A stretch of 64,000 bases of DNA, taken from the NCBI GenBank assembly GCA_023678885.1, contig CM042998.1:1491820-1555819 (forward strand), read 5' to 3'. The translations under genes were made by a program, and so were the position numbers. Numbering within the stretch: the stretch's first letter is position 1; each line of letters opens with the position of its first letter. This document shows, one piece after another, positions 1-10,982 of this stretch. The notes under the pieces are model-generated. The model worked only from the letters and a program-made list of their open reading frames with translations, made no database searches and was not told the DNA's origin. This DNA is from Pogostemon cablin. Taxonomy: Eukaryota > Streptophyta > Magnoliopsida > Lamiales > Lamiaceae.

Positions 1-49
1 CGATCCTATCAATAGCATTACTTCTATTTCACATATATATTTCAGATGA
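1..49 (+). CDS. 3' terminal exon (partial) of an upstream NLR receptor
   Basis: Reading from base 2 gives 15 codons, beginning DPINSITSISHIY, followed by TGA at 47-49. This is nearly the same as the end of the terminal exon at 11474-11610 (DPINSVTSLSHVYL, then stop), which lies behind an NLR leucine-rich-repeat end. I therefore read this as the last bases of another CNL receptor entering from the left. The rest of that gene is outside the window, so its integrity cannot be judged. Function is inferred only from this matched tail, which has no recognisable domain. Confidence 0.6.
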   Translation, partial: DPINSITSISHIYFR

Positions 50-349
50 TTGCAAATTCAGACAGTTAAATTCTTAGTATATCTCAAAAAAAAGCTGTAC
101 GGATTGTTAGAGTGATACGTAATTAGCAAATGACAACAAGGTCATAATTTCAAATCTCACTATCATCAAAGCCTGTCACAAATGCTTTGCCTATACTCCC
201 TCGTCTCAATACACTGTTCACCTTGAAAAGTGCATTCTGAAATATAAACTGCATTTTTTTTCCTCGTGATATCTGAATCTACTCTCTATTGTGGTTCGTT
301 TCGTTTCTAAATGAATACAAAGCCAACAAGATGGACACTGATCGCAATC

Positions 350-2956
350 ATGGCTTACGCTGCTCTTTCATCGCTTCAAAAATCCACCGATCTGATCCTG
401 AATCATGATAAGTATTCCATTTCCGTTGATGAAACGGAACAAATTGCCTCCATCCGTGAATATGTGTCTTTCTTAATATCTTTCCTAGAAGATCTCCCCG
501 AGAAAGCCAACCGTTTGGAAGGAAAAATTAGGGATTTAGCTCATGAAGCTGAAGATCTTATCGAATATTTCATGTGGAATCAATCTCGGATGAGATGGGG
601 GAATTTTGAGCTATCAAGAGTTGAAGTTGAACGCCAATTGAAACGATTAAGAGAGGAAATTGGTAAAATCTCTGGAGATATGACGGATGATCGACCCATT
701 CATTTACCTGCTGCTATTTCGGCAACAGGAGTTGCAGCAAGGGGCAAATTGGTAATTGGCTTGGAGGGCGATCTGACGGCCATAAAGGGTCGACTTTGTG
801 GGGGATCATCCAAGCTTGAAATCATCCCAATTGTAGGTATGGGAGGCATCGGTAAAACTACTCTTGCCCTAAATGCTTATGATGATCACTTAGTAATGGA
901 ATATTTTCATATTCGTGTGTTTGTCCAATTATCCCAAGAGTATGATGCGAGCAAATTTCTTTCAAAACTCCTAGCTTCAATAAAATTGTTCGAAGAACAA
1001 ATGCTAGGTGAGAAAAACGAATGTACAACTGAAGGAAATGAATGCGAGGAACCTGGGATTGCAGAAAGCGAGTGCAATGAGTCTGAAATTGCAGAAAATG
1101 TGTACAAATGCTTGAAGGGATGGCGATATTTGATTTTAGTTGATGACTTGTGGAGCACAAATGTTTGGGATGATGTGAGGAATATTTCCAAACGACAACA
1201 ATGGAAGTCGTATCATGTTAGACTACTAGGCAACCTGATGTAGCCACATGCCAGTTCTGGTGGCCCTGTTCATGAGATGAAGTTCATGGATGAGAATCAG
1301 AGTTGGAATTTGCTTAAGCAAAAGGTGTTCACGGAGGGGAAAGATTGTCCTCCCGAGTTGGAAGACGTCGGGAAAGAGATTGCACGAGGCTGTAGAGGGC
1401 TGCCCCTTGCTGTTGTTCTGGTTGCTGGTGTATACTGTCCACAGTTGCCAAATCTCAACCTTCATGGGAGAAAATTGCAAGAAATGTGAATGCAGTTGTT
1501 GATGGGCAATTAGACAAGATACTATCTTTGAGCTACGTGCAGTTACCTCATCACTTGAGGCCATGTTTTCTATTCATGGCAGGCTTTCCTGAAGATCACA
1601 ATATCCATGTCTCGAGGCTCATCAAATTATGGGTAGCTGAAGGCTTTTTGAGACATCAGGATGAATCTAAAAGTTTGGAAGAGGGAGCAGAGGAGTATGT
1701 TGGAGGATTTAGAGAAAAGGAGTCTTGTTTTGATCACAAGCAGGAAGAGTAATGGAAATATCAAGAGTTGTAGGCTTCATGATCTGGTGCGAGACATGTG
1801 CATAAGGAAAGCAGCGGAAGAGAAATTTCTCTTCCTTGTAACAGGTAGGTATGTTATTCCAAAATTGGAGAAAAGACGAGCGGCGGAATAGTATTGGTCA
1901 TTCTCGTTTACATGAGATTCAGAGTCCAACCATCCATACCATTATATACTTCCCAACCTTCCTGGATTTTTCTTCGCTGCTCTTTCTTGTAAGGTTTCGG
2001 CTGCTTAGGGTATTGGAGATCTTACATCACAACTTTGTGTTACTCCCTGTCCAATTATATGAGTTGTTTCATTTAAGGTACCTTGCCTTAGGATTTCGCG
2101 ATAAGATTCCTGCAGCCATATCAAACCTAGAAAATCTTCAAACCTTAATCATTCATCTTTGTAGAAGATCAGGGGCATGCAGATTATTGGCTGAATATTT
2201 GCCTGTAGAAATTTGGAAGATGCCTCATCTAAGAAATCTTGTCTTATCCAATTTTTACATGCTACCTGATCCTGCACATGGATCAACTCTTCCTCTACAA
2301 AACTTGCAAACACTTTCGGGCATAGCAAGTTTTGTATGCAGCGAAAGGATCCTCAAAATGATTCCAAATCTCAGAAAACTTGGCATTATTTATTTCAGAA
2401 ATGATTATAAGCATCACGATGTCCACAATCTTGTCAACCTGCATCGGCTAGATTCCTTGAAAATAACTACGCCGTTGGGTTTTGCTTGGCAAGCACAATT
2501 TCCTGCTTTTCCATTGACACTAAAAAAGCTTACTTTAGTTGGTGGACGACTCCCTTGGAAAAATATGAGCATTATTGGTTCTTTGCCTAATCTTGAAGTG
2601 CTTAAACTAAGGGACTTTGCTTTTAATGGAACTACATGGGAAACGTTGGATGGAGAATTTACCCAGCAAAATTTCTGCTAATTGATGGATCATATCTCCG
2701 GTATTGGATTACTAAAACCGTTCATTTTCCAAGACTCAGATGTCTTGTGCTTCATCGCTGTCAGTTCCTAAGAAAGATACCCAAGAGTTTTGGAGGAATA
2801 CCAACACTTGAACTGATCGAAGTGGATACCCGGTATGAATCTCTAGTGAACTCGGCCAAACAGATACAAGAGGATCAAAGGAGCTACGGAAATGATGCCC
2901 TTCAAGTTCATTGCCAGAAGACTGTCAGCCACCAAGCCAAAGAGAGGTCAGACTAG
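350..2956 (+). pseudogene. NLR-1: CC-NB-ARC-LRR receptor, multiply frameshifted
   Basis: This is a relic of an intracellular immune receptor of the R1-like CNL class, whose intact members bind ADP/ATP in the cytosol and trigger cell-death immunity. The start is the ATG at 350 (MAYAALSSL, as in every paralogue here); the in-frame ATG at 311 has no paralogue support. Visible in order: CC domain (to about residue 140), P-loop GMGGIGKTT near residue 163, kinase-2 LILVDDLW, GLPLA, LHD, then LRRs. Breaks: a 2-bp loss near 1188 ends the frame at 1243, and further shifts occur near 1225, 1430, 1700, 1845 and 2672 (1 bp lost). An acidic insertion with repeated NEC/AE elements lies between P-loop and kinase-2. 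No product longer than 297 aa from the usual start is possible. Family call is strong; the gene is clearly dead as drawn. Confidence 0.9.
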
Positions 2957-3591
2957 GAAAATTCAGAAGAATCTCTGCTGAAGCTCTCCAAATAAAGCGA
3001 CGGACCTGGAAATAACTGAAAATATTACTTCCTGATTGTAGAATCATCCATATAAGGCATGCAGCTTGAGCTACTAAATAGTCTCAAAGAATGGAAGTTC
3101 CAGAACTTCGAAGCCAGCAATCATGTATACTTAAATCTAGCCAATTCTAGACTTTTGTTATTTGAATAAAAATTCTCCAGGTTATTATATGTTGGTTGAT
3201 TCACTGGCATGCATTTATGTAAATAAGATTAAAGTGGTGCATTTGGTTATAGTAGAGAAGTTGTCATAGCAGCGAAGTTCTGGAGTGAGGTAGAGAAGTT
3301 GAGGAGCAGCTAAAAGCAAAGAGCTGTGGTGAGTGATTCTGGTGGAGTTGCCTTAGATGTTTCTAGTTGAGCATTTATATTAACACTTGCATATGTTGTG
3401 ATCATGATTAGCAAGTATAGTAGTCTAGATGTTGATGCATTTTAAACTATATTTTACATTGATGGCTTATTTACACTGCAAAATTGTTCCCCATTGTATG
3501 GTTAGATGGAAGAAGGGTTCCGGTGCAAACAGCCAGAACCACAGTCTCGGCTCCGGTAGCGGGAGTGTCTCATGGGGAAGATGTCTGGTTC
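2957..3591 (+). other. Spacer and novel 5' flank of NLR-2
   Basis: There is no paralogue-like coding sequence here. From about 3500 the DNA becomes richer in G and C, with a Gly/Ser-rich open frame (SGSGS) that runs without a stop into NLR-2 at about 3592. This flank is unrelated to the CC and P-loop half expected in front of that domain, so it looks like foreign DNA joined at a breakpoint. I do not recognise its source. Confidence 0.5.
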
Positions 3592-5169
3592 GTCCTCCTG
3601 AGTTGGAAACTGTCGGGAAAGAGATTGCGCGAGAGTGTAGAGGACTGCCCCTAGCTGTTGTACTACTAGCAGGAATCCTGTCCACATTAGCTAATACTAG
3701 AGCTTCATGGGAGAAAATCGCGAAAAGTGCAAATAGTGTGTTTGATGGGCAATTAGAGAAGATACTGTCTTTCAGTTACAGGCTCTTGCCTCATCATTTG
3801 AGGCCATGTTTTCTATTCTTGGCAGGCTTTCCGGAAGATCATAGTATCAGTATCTCAAGGCTCGTCAAACTATGGGTAGCTGAAGGCTTTATGAAACACA
3901 ATAATGGATATAAAAGCTTGGAAGAGGAAGCAGAGGAGTATGTGGAGGATCTAGTTAAAAGAAGTCTTGTTTTGATTAAAAGTCGGAAAAGTAATGGAAA
4001 AATCAAGAGTTGCAGGCTACATGATCTGGCACGAGACATGCATAAGGAAAGCAGCTGAAGAGAAGTTTATTGTAACGAGTAGGTATGTTCTTCCATATGG
4101 AAGAAAAGATGAGCGTCGTCTTAGTATTGGTCACGCTCGTCTAGATGAGATTCGGAGTCCAACCATCCATACGATCTTATGGTTCCCAGCCATGTTGTAC
4201 AGTTCCTCACTAGCCTTTCTAGCAAGCTTTCAACTGCTCAGGGTATTGGAGGTCATACATAGCAGCTACGTTTTTCTCCCTCCCCGAATATTCGAGTTGC
4301 TTCATTTAAGGTACCTAGCTCTAGCATTTACAGAGGTTCCTGCAGCCATATCAAACCTTGAGAACCTTCAAACCTTAATCATTCGTCCAAATATTCAAAG
4401 TTTAAGATCATACACACCATTTTCTTCATTGTTGCCACTAGAAATTTGGAGGATGCCAAACTTAAGGCATCTCATTTTCATAGACCTTTTCAAATTACCT
4501 GTTCCAGTGGATGGATCAACCCTTCCTCTACAAAACTTGCAAATAATTTCGAGTATAGCAAGTTTAGTATGCAGCGAAAGAGTTCTCAAAATGATTCCAA
4601 ATCTAACAAAACTGGGCATTTTTTATGTTGGTAATGAAGAGCGTTATGACCTCCATAATCTTGTACATCTGCATCAGTTAAGAATTACTGCATTCGGGAG
4701 TTTTTCTTTGCACAGGCAAAATCCTCTTTTTCCCAGGACACTAAATAAGTTGACCTTAGATGGCGGTCAACTACCTTGGATAGACATGAGCATTGTTGGC
4801 TCGTTAAACAATCTCGAAGTGCTTAATCTAATGAATTATGCTTGTGATGGCGACACATGGGAAACGACCGATGGAGAGTTTTCTCAGCTCAAATTTCTGC
4901 TAATAGAGCTTTCGTACCTCAAGAATTGGGTAACTGAAAGCGTTCATTTCCCAAGTCTCAAACATCTTGTACTTATTCATTGTTGGTATCTAAGAGAGAT
5001 TCCAGAGAGTTTTGGAGAACTGCCAACGCTTGAAATGATCGAGGTTGATACTCAATCCCTACTGAATTCGGGTAAACTAATACAAGCAGATCAGCAAAGT
5101 TATGGAAATGATGCTCTTCAAGTTCGAATGATCCAATCTGATGAGATGCAGCTCAGGCAGGTAATGTAA
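3592..5169 (+). pseudogene. NLR-2: 5'-truncated NLR (ARC to LRR) with a 2-bp deletion
   Basis: Homology to the other receptors begins abruptly at about 3592 (PPELETVGKEIAREC), so CC, P-loop and kinase-2 are absent. GLPLAVV, the FPED region, LWVAEGF and LHD follow, then the LRR domain to a conserved end motif (SYGNDALQV). The frame breaks near 4040: paralogues read gacatgTGcataagg and this copy lacks TG. The second frame then runs intact for about 380 codons to 5169. A CAG/GTAATG at 5158-5163 matches the position where paralogues splice to a separate last exon, so the true exon end may be 5160. Without nucleotide-binding motifs it cannot act as a normal NLR. Confidence 0.88.
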
Positions 5170-6189
5170 ATAATTATTCATGCACTGATATGTGTATGCA
5201 TTAAGACGTTTCATTATAGTCTGGCATGAAGAAAAATGCAATCACTATTCAAGTTATTTTAGAAAGATTTGAACCAGTGTCTGCAATTGCACTTTCCTAA
5301 TTGGCATTATTATCATTAAATTTGCCTCACTTTTCTCTGTGTTGTGTGCTCATTATGTGATGCATTGTCGGCAGAGAACCAGATAATTAGCAATTTAGCT
5401 GTAAGATTATATCTTTATTATTGTATATTTTTTTTCAGACTATCAATCTTTTAGGAGAATTATGCTTACTTTTTATAAATAACGTACCAGTTTTTCAACC
5501 CCATAAGCCTTCAGGTTTTGTTATCTTGAACATCAGTTTTATTTAAACTGTATACTTAAGTCATTATCTAATCCCAGAAGCCTAAACCTTAGTTTCAGGA
5601 GGCTCGTTGGATAGGTAGGTACTTTCTGGTGTTTCAAACTCAATTTTTGTGATGGTTTTGTTGAAATTTTTTTGGTGAAGTCACGTTCTACCAAGTTAAA
5701 AAATATATAGATTTGCTCTGTTTTCATCTGAAATATTATGGAGATACGAGATCGTGGGTGTGAAAACAAGTAAGATTATGTTGGTCAGATGAGAAATTTC
5801 CTTGTGAAAAATTTATGAAAAATCTCTTTAGCTTTCCTCACTGATTAAACCACTGGTGCTTCTTCATCCTGCTCATAAGTCCAAATTGATGGAAACAAAT
5901 CTCCATTTTTTTGCACTAATGATGGACAATGTTGCGAACCCCCTTTCCATGCAGAAAGCACGTCAACTTCAAGACTTGCTTTCCACTAGAAGATGAGTAC
6001 TGCCTCCGGGACACCGTGATTCCCATGTTGGGGTGGTGATCGCATCGTTAATGGCCGAAAAAGTGGTGGCTCTTAGCTAGGAAGGGCTGTTGCACGGTGA
6101 AACTTTAGCTGAATTGACATGGTGTGGACCTCGTGATTCTTGATGTTGAAGATCAGAACGAAGGGTCTTCTGTTTAGGTGGCATTGTCG
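5170..6189. other. Intergenic, no gene seen
   Basis: About 1 kb of AT-rich DNA downstream of NLR-2. Short open frames have no family resemblance. The part from about 6100 shares scattered words with the stretch just before the second relic at 11840, so it probably belongs to an old duplicated unit. Confidence 0.5.
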
Positions 6190-6330
6190 TGGATCTGCAG
6201 ATTACTGATATTGCTCAAAAAGCTTATGATGATCCCATTAACAATGGAGCGTTTTGATATTCAATTATTGTCCAAGTATCTGAAGATTACAGTGCAAAAG
6301 AATTTCTTTCGAATATCATCATTTTATCTT
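6190..6330 (+). pseudogene. Small NB-ARC relic (P-loop to RNBS-A region)
   Basis: A short stretch translates in pieces to AQKAYDDP, then VQVSEDYSAKEFLSN. These match the segment just after the P-loop in the paralogues (ARNAYDHP, VQVSQDYSEKEFLST in NLR-3), with small shifts between the pieces. No other NLR domain is adjacent. It is a decayed fragment, closest by eye to NLR-3. A related but more degraded copy lies at 11840-11985, each behind an NLR end. Confidence 0.65.
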
Positions 6331-6779
6331 GTTTAGTCTTGCATAATAAATTTTAATTAAAAAAAAAGAGCTGTGAAATCGTAAAATTCGAAGATTTTCA
6401 TTAATTTAGAGAGTTGATTTATTGTATACAAGTGTACATTAATGTACCTAACTCATATTCATAAATGAGTCAAGTATAAAAAATATTGAACCCGGATGCT
6501 GACGTCAATTTTCTTCTCACTCCTTACTCATGTTTCTTTCCATTGCTCACTAATACAATTAGTTATTAATAAGTATATATTTATTAATACAATGTTATAC
6601 ACTTGTTCATTAAAACTTATACACTTTAATTATACAATGAGTTAAAATCAATCATTTCTCAAACACAATTCTCATTATGAATACGGTGAAACTCTTCATA
6701 AATTGCAGTTAAATCACTCTTTGAACACTCCAGTTGTTATTAAAAAAAAAACGTAATAGACATATTCAATAAAAAGGTA
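6331..6779. other. AT-rich spacer
   Basis: Low-complexity AT-rich DNA with loosely repeated words (tatacactt, gttcattaaaac) that recur after the small element at 7032-7190. No gene or clear element ends are visible. Confidence 0.4.
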
Positions 6780-7031
6780 CTCCCTCCGTCTCATCCTAAT
6801 AGTAACATATTTTTTTTTGTCGTCTCATCCTAATGATTACATTTCCCCTTTAACATATGAGACCCACACAAATTAATTACTTCTCTTGCCATGGACCCAC
6901 ACATCGCACTAATACACCTACCAACTTTACATTAAAATATTATTTCTCTCACCTCAATACACATTAAAATATTATATCCATTAATCCACGTGCAAAAAGT
7001 AAACGTAACCATAAGGACGGGACGGAGGGGA
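6780..7031. mobile_element. Stowaway-like MITE
   Basis: It begins with CTCCCTCCGTCTCATCC after a TA at 6778-6779 and ends with the inverted form GGGACGGAGGGG, with a TA a few bases further on. This matches the ends and target preference of non-autonomous Tc1/mariner (Stowaway) elements of plants. Length is about 250 bp with no coding capacity. Confidence 0.75.
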
Positions 7032-7840
7032 CACTATATATTTAAAAAGTATACATTAATAAATCAGTCTTCGAACACCTTAACTGTTTATTAATAAAAC
7101 GATATACATTTGTTTAATAAAACATATACACTTCATGCTTAAAAATTATACATTAATAAACATTTGAATACTCCACAAGAAATTTCAATGCTCAGTAATT
7201 ATGAAGGCAACCAAACAACTTTTCCAACTCATGGGACGAGACATTCAGCGAAATCTGACCAAATTTTTGATGAAAATGAGAAAGTTAACAACTCAAATTA
7301 GTTAGATCTAATAAAAATAAAGTGAAGATTTTGGAAAGATAAGTTAACATGAAGAATCAAAGAATCAAATCGAAATCCTTCGAGAAGAATTAGACATCGA
7401 AGAAGCAAAAATACCAGATCTGAATCATGAAATATTTCAAAGAGAAAATTAGCGACGGCGCGAGGTGGAGTAACGACAAGGACGGTAGGTGGAGGGTTCA
7501 TATTCCGAAGAGAAAATGGAATGGCAGATCCTGGAACGACGAGTTCGATCCTGGAGGAGAGGCGGCGGATCCTGGAGGAGAGACGACGGAGAAAGAGAGG
7601 GTGCGTAAGGAAGATGAGTGGGATTGCAGGTGGTGGAGAGTGAAACGGTTGGTGGGGAGAGAGAGGAGAGAGAATGAGGAAAGGGGAAATGAAAAAATTA
7701 GAGTTCCATTTTTATTATATATATCGAGTTATGGGTTTGGATTTAACCCTGTTACAGTAGCTTTTGCCTAATTTAAATGGTTCATTTTGGTTAATTAATA
7801 AATATGTGGATTAAATTAAAATAATAATTTTAAAATTATA
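7032..7840. other. Intergenic with a purine-rich open frame
   Basis: A 114-codon open frame at 7427-7771 is rich in Arg, Glu, Trp and Gly because the strand is purine-rich (repeated gga, gag). It resembles no family I know and has no supporting context. It sits in a GC-richer patch inside AT-rich DNA, which may be a captured or transposon-derived piece. I do not call it a gene. Confidence 0.4.
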
Positions 7841-8070
7841 CTCTCTCCGTCCCATTAAAGTTTTTAACATTTTTTTTGGCATGAATATTAATGATTATAA
7901 TATTTTAATAGATAATGTGTAGTGGGTAGGTGTATTAGTGGTGTGTGGGCCCATGTGCATATGTGCATATATTAATATTTTGTGTGAGTCTCATAAAAAG
8001 AAAATGTAAGAACTTTTATGAGACAATTCAAAAAGGAAAATATCACAACTTTTGTGGGACAATCTAATTG
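7841..8070. mobile_element. Stowaway-like MITE with a worn right end
   Basis: The left end CTCTCTCCGTCCCATTAAAG after a TA is typical. The interior shares words with other copies here (taatgtgtagtgggtag). The right end (ttgtgggacaatc) retains only part of the inverted repeat, so its boundary is approximate. Confidence 0.6.
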
Positions 8071-8074
8071 TTCC

Positions 8075-8170
8075 GCTGATCGCGTTATGGGCCTTGAGAA
8101 AATGCCTGGAACGATAACAATTAATTAAGAGGCGGCCCCATTTTATTTTAGGTGAAAATTTAAAGTTTTA
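8075..8170 (+). repeat. NLR-3 upstream segment, duplicated at 12897-12985
   Basis: The block around gcgttatgggccttgagaaa, cgataacaattaa, and aggtgaaaatttaa recurs at 12897-12985 with a few changes. It lies about 210-310 bp before the NLR-3 start codon, so it is probably 5'-flanking sequence. The second copy has no receptor behind it and marks a lost unit. Confidence 0.6.
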
Positions 8171-8283
8171 GTTGGGTGAGGGCGGGAATACTACTAGTCA
8201 AGTTAGACTAGCATTTATTGTGCTCATCTTCGGAGCATCTTACTCGCTGGATCTCTTTCTTCATCCCCCATTCTACGTTTTGC

Positions 8284-8307
8284 TTTTTTTTTTTTTTTTT
8301 TTTTTTT
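8284..8307 (+). repeat. Poly-T tract
   Basis: Twenty-four consecutive T residues lie about 75 bp before the NLR-3 start codon. This may be a retroposon scar or simple slippage. Confidence 0.8.
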
Positions 8308-8382
8308 GATCGGATCTACGTTTTGCTATATTGACTCCATTTGTTCATAGATAACTCTGAAACACTTCAACTTAAATCAGAT

Positions 8383-10921
8383 ATGGCTTATGCTTCTCTA
8401 ATTTCACTTGAACAAGCCACAGATAATATCCTCAATCATTATAAGTATTACGTTTCTGCAGCTCAAAGGAAACTAATTACATCCATCCGTCAAAAAGTGG
8501 AACTCCTGTTATCGTTCCTAGAAAAACATCCATCGAAAGCCCACCGTTTCGAAGGAGATATCGGGGATTTTGTTCGTTTTGTTGAATATAGTATTGAATG
8601 TTATATGTGTAAAGGATGCCACAAGAAAGGGCTGTGGTTTTGGTTTAAAAGAAGTGCTATCGGAGATATGTTTCAACGGCAGCTGGAAGGAATCGAAGCA
8701 AAAATTTCTTCAGTCTACAGAGATATGAGAGATGATCAATCCACCGATTTACCAGCTCAAAGTTCTTCATCAGGAGTTGCAACAACCAGAAATAATGATG
8801 CGGTGATCGGTTTGGATCCAGATCTGACATTAATTAGGGCTCGGCTTTGTGGGGGATCGTCTAATCTTGAAGTCATCCCAATTGTGGGTATGGGAGGAAT
8901 CGGTAAGACTACTCTTGCTCGAAACGCTTACGATCATCCCTCAATAGTGGAGCATTTTGATATTCGTGTGTTTGTACAAGTATCCCAAGATTACAGTGAA
9001 AAAGAATTTCTTTCAACTCTTTTAGCTTCAAATGAATTATTCAAAAATCAAATGTTGCTGGAGAGGAATGAATCTGGTAATGCAGATGATTTCTACAACA
9101 ATTCTAGAAATGCAGTGTTCAAGAGTTTGAAGGGCAGGAGGTACCTGATTGTAATTGATGACATCTGGAGCAAAAATGTTTGGGATGATCTAAGAAATAT
9201 ATTTCCAGAAGATGGGAATGGAAGCAAAATCATGTTGACCTCTAGGCTATCTTATGTAGCCGCTTATGCCAGTTCGGGAAGCCCTCTTCATAGGATGAAA
9301 TTCATGGATGCAGATCAAAGCTGGAATTTGCTAAAGAAGAAGGTATTTACAGACGGTCAAGATTTTTCTACTGCAGTAGAAAATATTGGGAAGGGGATTG
9401 CAGTAGGCTGCGGAGGACTGCCCCTTGCAGTTGTTCTCGTTGCAGGAATCCTGTCCACAGTTGCTAGGACTCCAGCTTCATGGGAGGAAATCGCAAAAGA
9501 TTTGAATTCGTTCATTGATGAGCAACTCGACAGGATACTATCTTTGAGTTACAGGCACTTGCCACATCATTTGAGGCCGTGTTTTCTGTACATAGCAGGC
9601 TTTCCAGATGATCACACCATCAAAGTCTCTAGGCTCATCAAACTATGGTTAGCTGAAGGCTTTTTGGAACATCAATGCTTTGATCAAAACGAAGAAGAAG
9701 AGGAAGCAGAGAAGTATTTGGAGGAGCTTGTGAAGAGAAGTCTTGTTTTAGTTACAGCAAGAAAGAGTAATGGGAAAATCAAGACGTGCAGACTCCATCA
9801 CCTGGTACGAGAGATGTGCAGAAATACAGCCCAGAAGAACTTTCTTCCTAATCGGATGAGAGATGAGACCCGCAATAGTTTTCTTCGAGCCACTCGTGGC
9901 GGAGGTATCTATTTCTGCTCAAACTATGGCTTTTACACCCATACACTCATATGCTTCCGAACAGAGTTACCTTCTTTCTTAGACAAAGAAGGAGCATATC
10001 GTATGCTCAGGGTATTAGACTTGATAATTGGTAATGATGACCAGTTGGTTATTCCCCAAATATTCGAGTTGATTCATTTGAAGTATGTTGCTGTAGCATT
10101 TGCCTTCGATATTCCTTCACCCATATCAAACCTTGTGAGTCTCCAGACCTTAATCATTGGTCCGAGGAAAGGATCAGTCGAACATCCACCATCTTCATCA
10201 TACTTGCCACTATAAATCTTGAAGCTTCCACGTTTAAGGCATCTTGTGTTTGCTGATTATTATATGTTGCCTGATGCCGTAGATCAATCAAATCTTGCTC
10301 TACCAGTCCTGCAAACACTTTCTCTTATAGCAAGTTTTGTACGCAGTAAAAAGATAGCGGAAATGTTCCCAAGTCTCAAAAAATTGGGACTTGTTTATTT
10401 TGAAAAGCCTCCATCATCTTGCACTTCTGCAGAAGCTAGAGAAGATGAAAATAACAACAATTCCTGGCTTTTCTTTGGAAGGGCAAATTGATTCTGCTTT
10501 TCCAATGGCACTCAAAAAGTTGGTGTTGGATGGTGGGAGACTCCCTTGGAGAGATATGACCATTGTTGGCTCGTTGCCTAATCTCGAAGTTCTTAAGCTT
10601 GTGAACCACGCTTGCGCTGGTGATGCATGGGAAACAGCTGAAGGAGAATTTCCACGGCTCAAATTTCTGAAAATTAGGGAATCAAATCTCCAGCAGTGGA
10701 TAACCGAGTCCAATCATTTTCCAAGACTGAAGCATCTGGAGGTTGGTAATTGTCCAAATTTATGTGAGATTCCGGATAGCATTGGTGAAATACCAACTCT
10801 TGATCAGATATACGTGGATGACCTGAACAAATCTGTATTAAAGTCGGTTAGGCAGATACTACGAACTCAACGGGAGAGTGGAAATGACTCCATTCAAGCT
10901 TATTACATCCGTGATAATTAG
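8383..10921 (+). pseudogene. NLR-3: nearly complete CNL with one stop and one frameshift
   Basis: An R1-like CC-NB-ARC-LRR receptor. The start is the ATG at 8383 (MAYASLISL). Domains: CC to about residue 150; P-loop GMGGIGKTT from residue 169; kinase-2 VIDDIW with Asp at 259; GLPLAVV; PDD in place of PED; the MHD-equivalent motif at residues 471-473 reads LHH where the paralogues keep LHD. LRRs follow. A TAA at 10213, where paralogues encode the Glu of EIW, cuts the product to 610 aa. The same frame then continues to about 10430, where a shift moves it to the frame ending at 10921. CC and NB-ARC remain fully open, so a CC-NB protein with a stub of LRR could still be made if transcribed. Confidence 0.9.
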
Positions 10922-10982
10922 GAGTTGCAAGTTAAGAATGATGCTCGTAAGCAGTTCAAGCCATGGAAGGTGTGGGAGGGGC

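Noticed and set aside
7427..7771. 114-codon Arg/Glu/Gly-rich open frame
   Set aside because: Composition follows from a purine-rich strand; no family resemblance, no leader or context, and MITEs on both sides.
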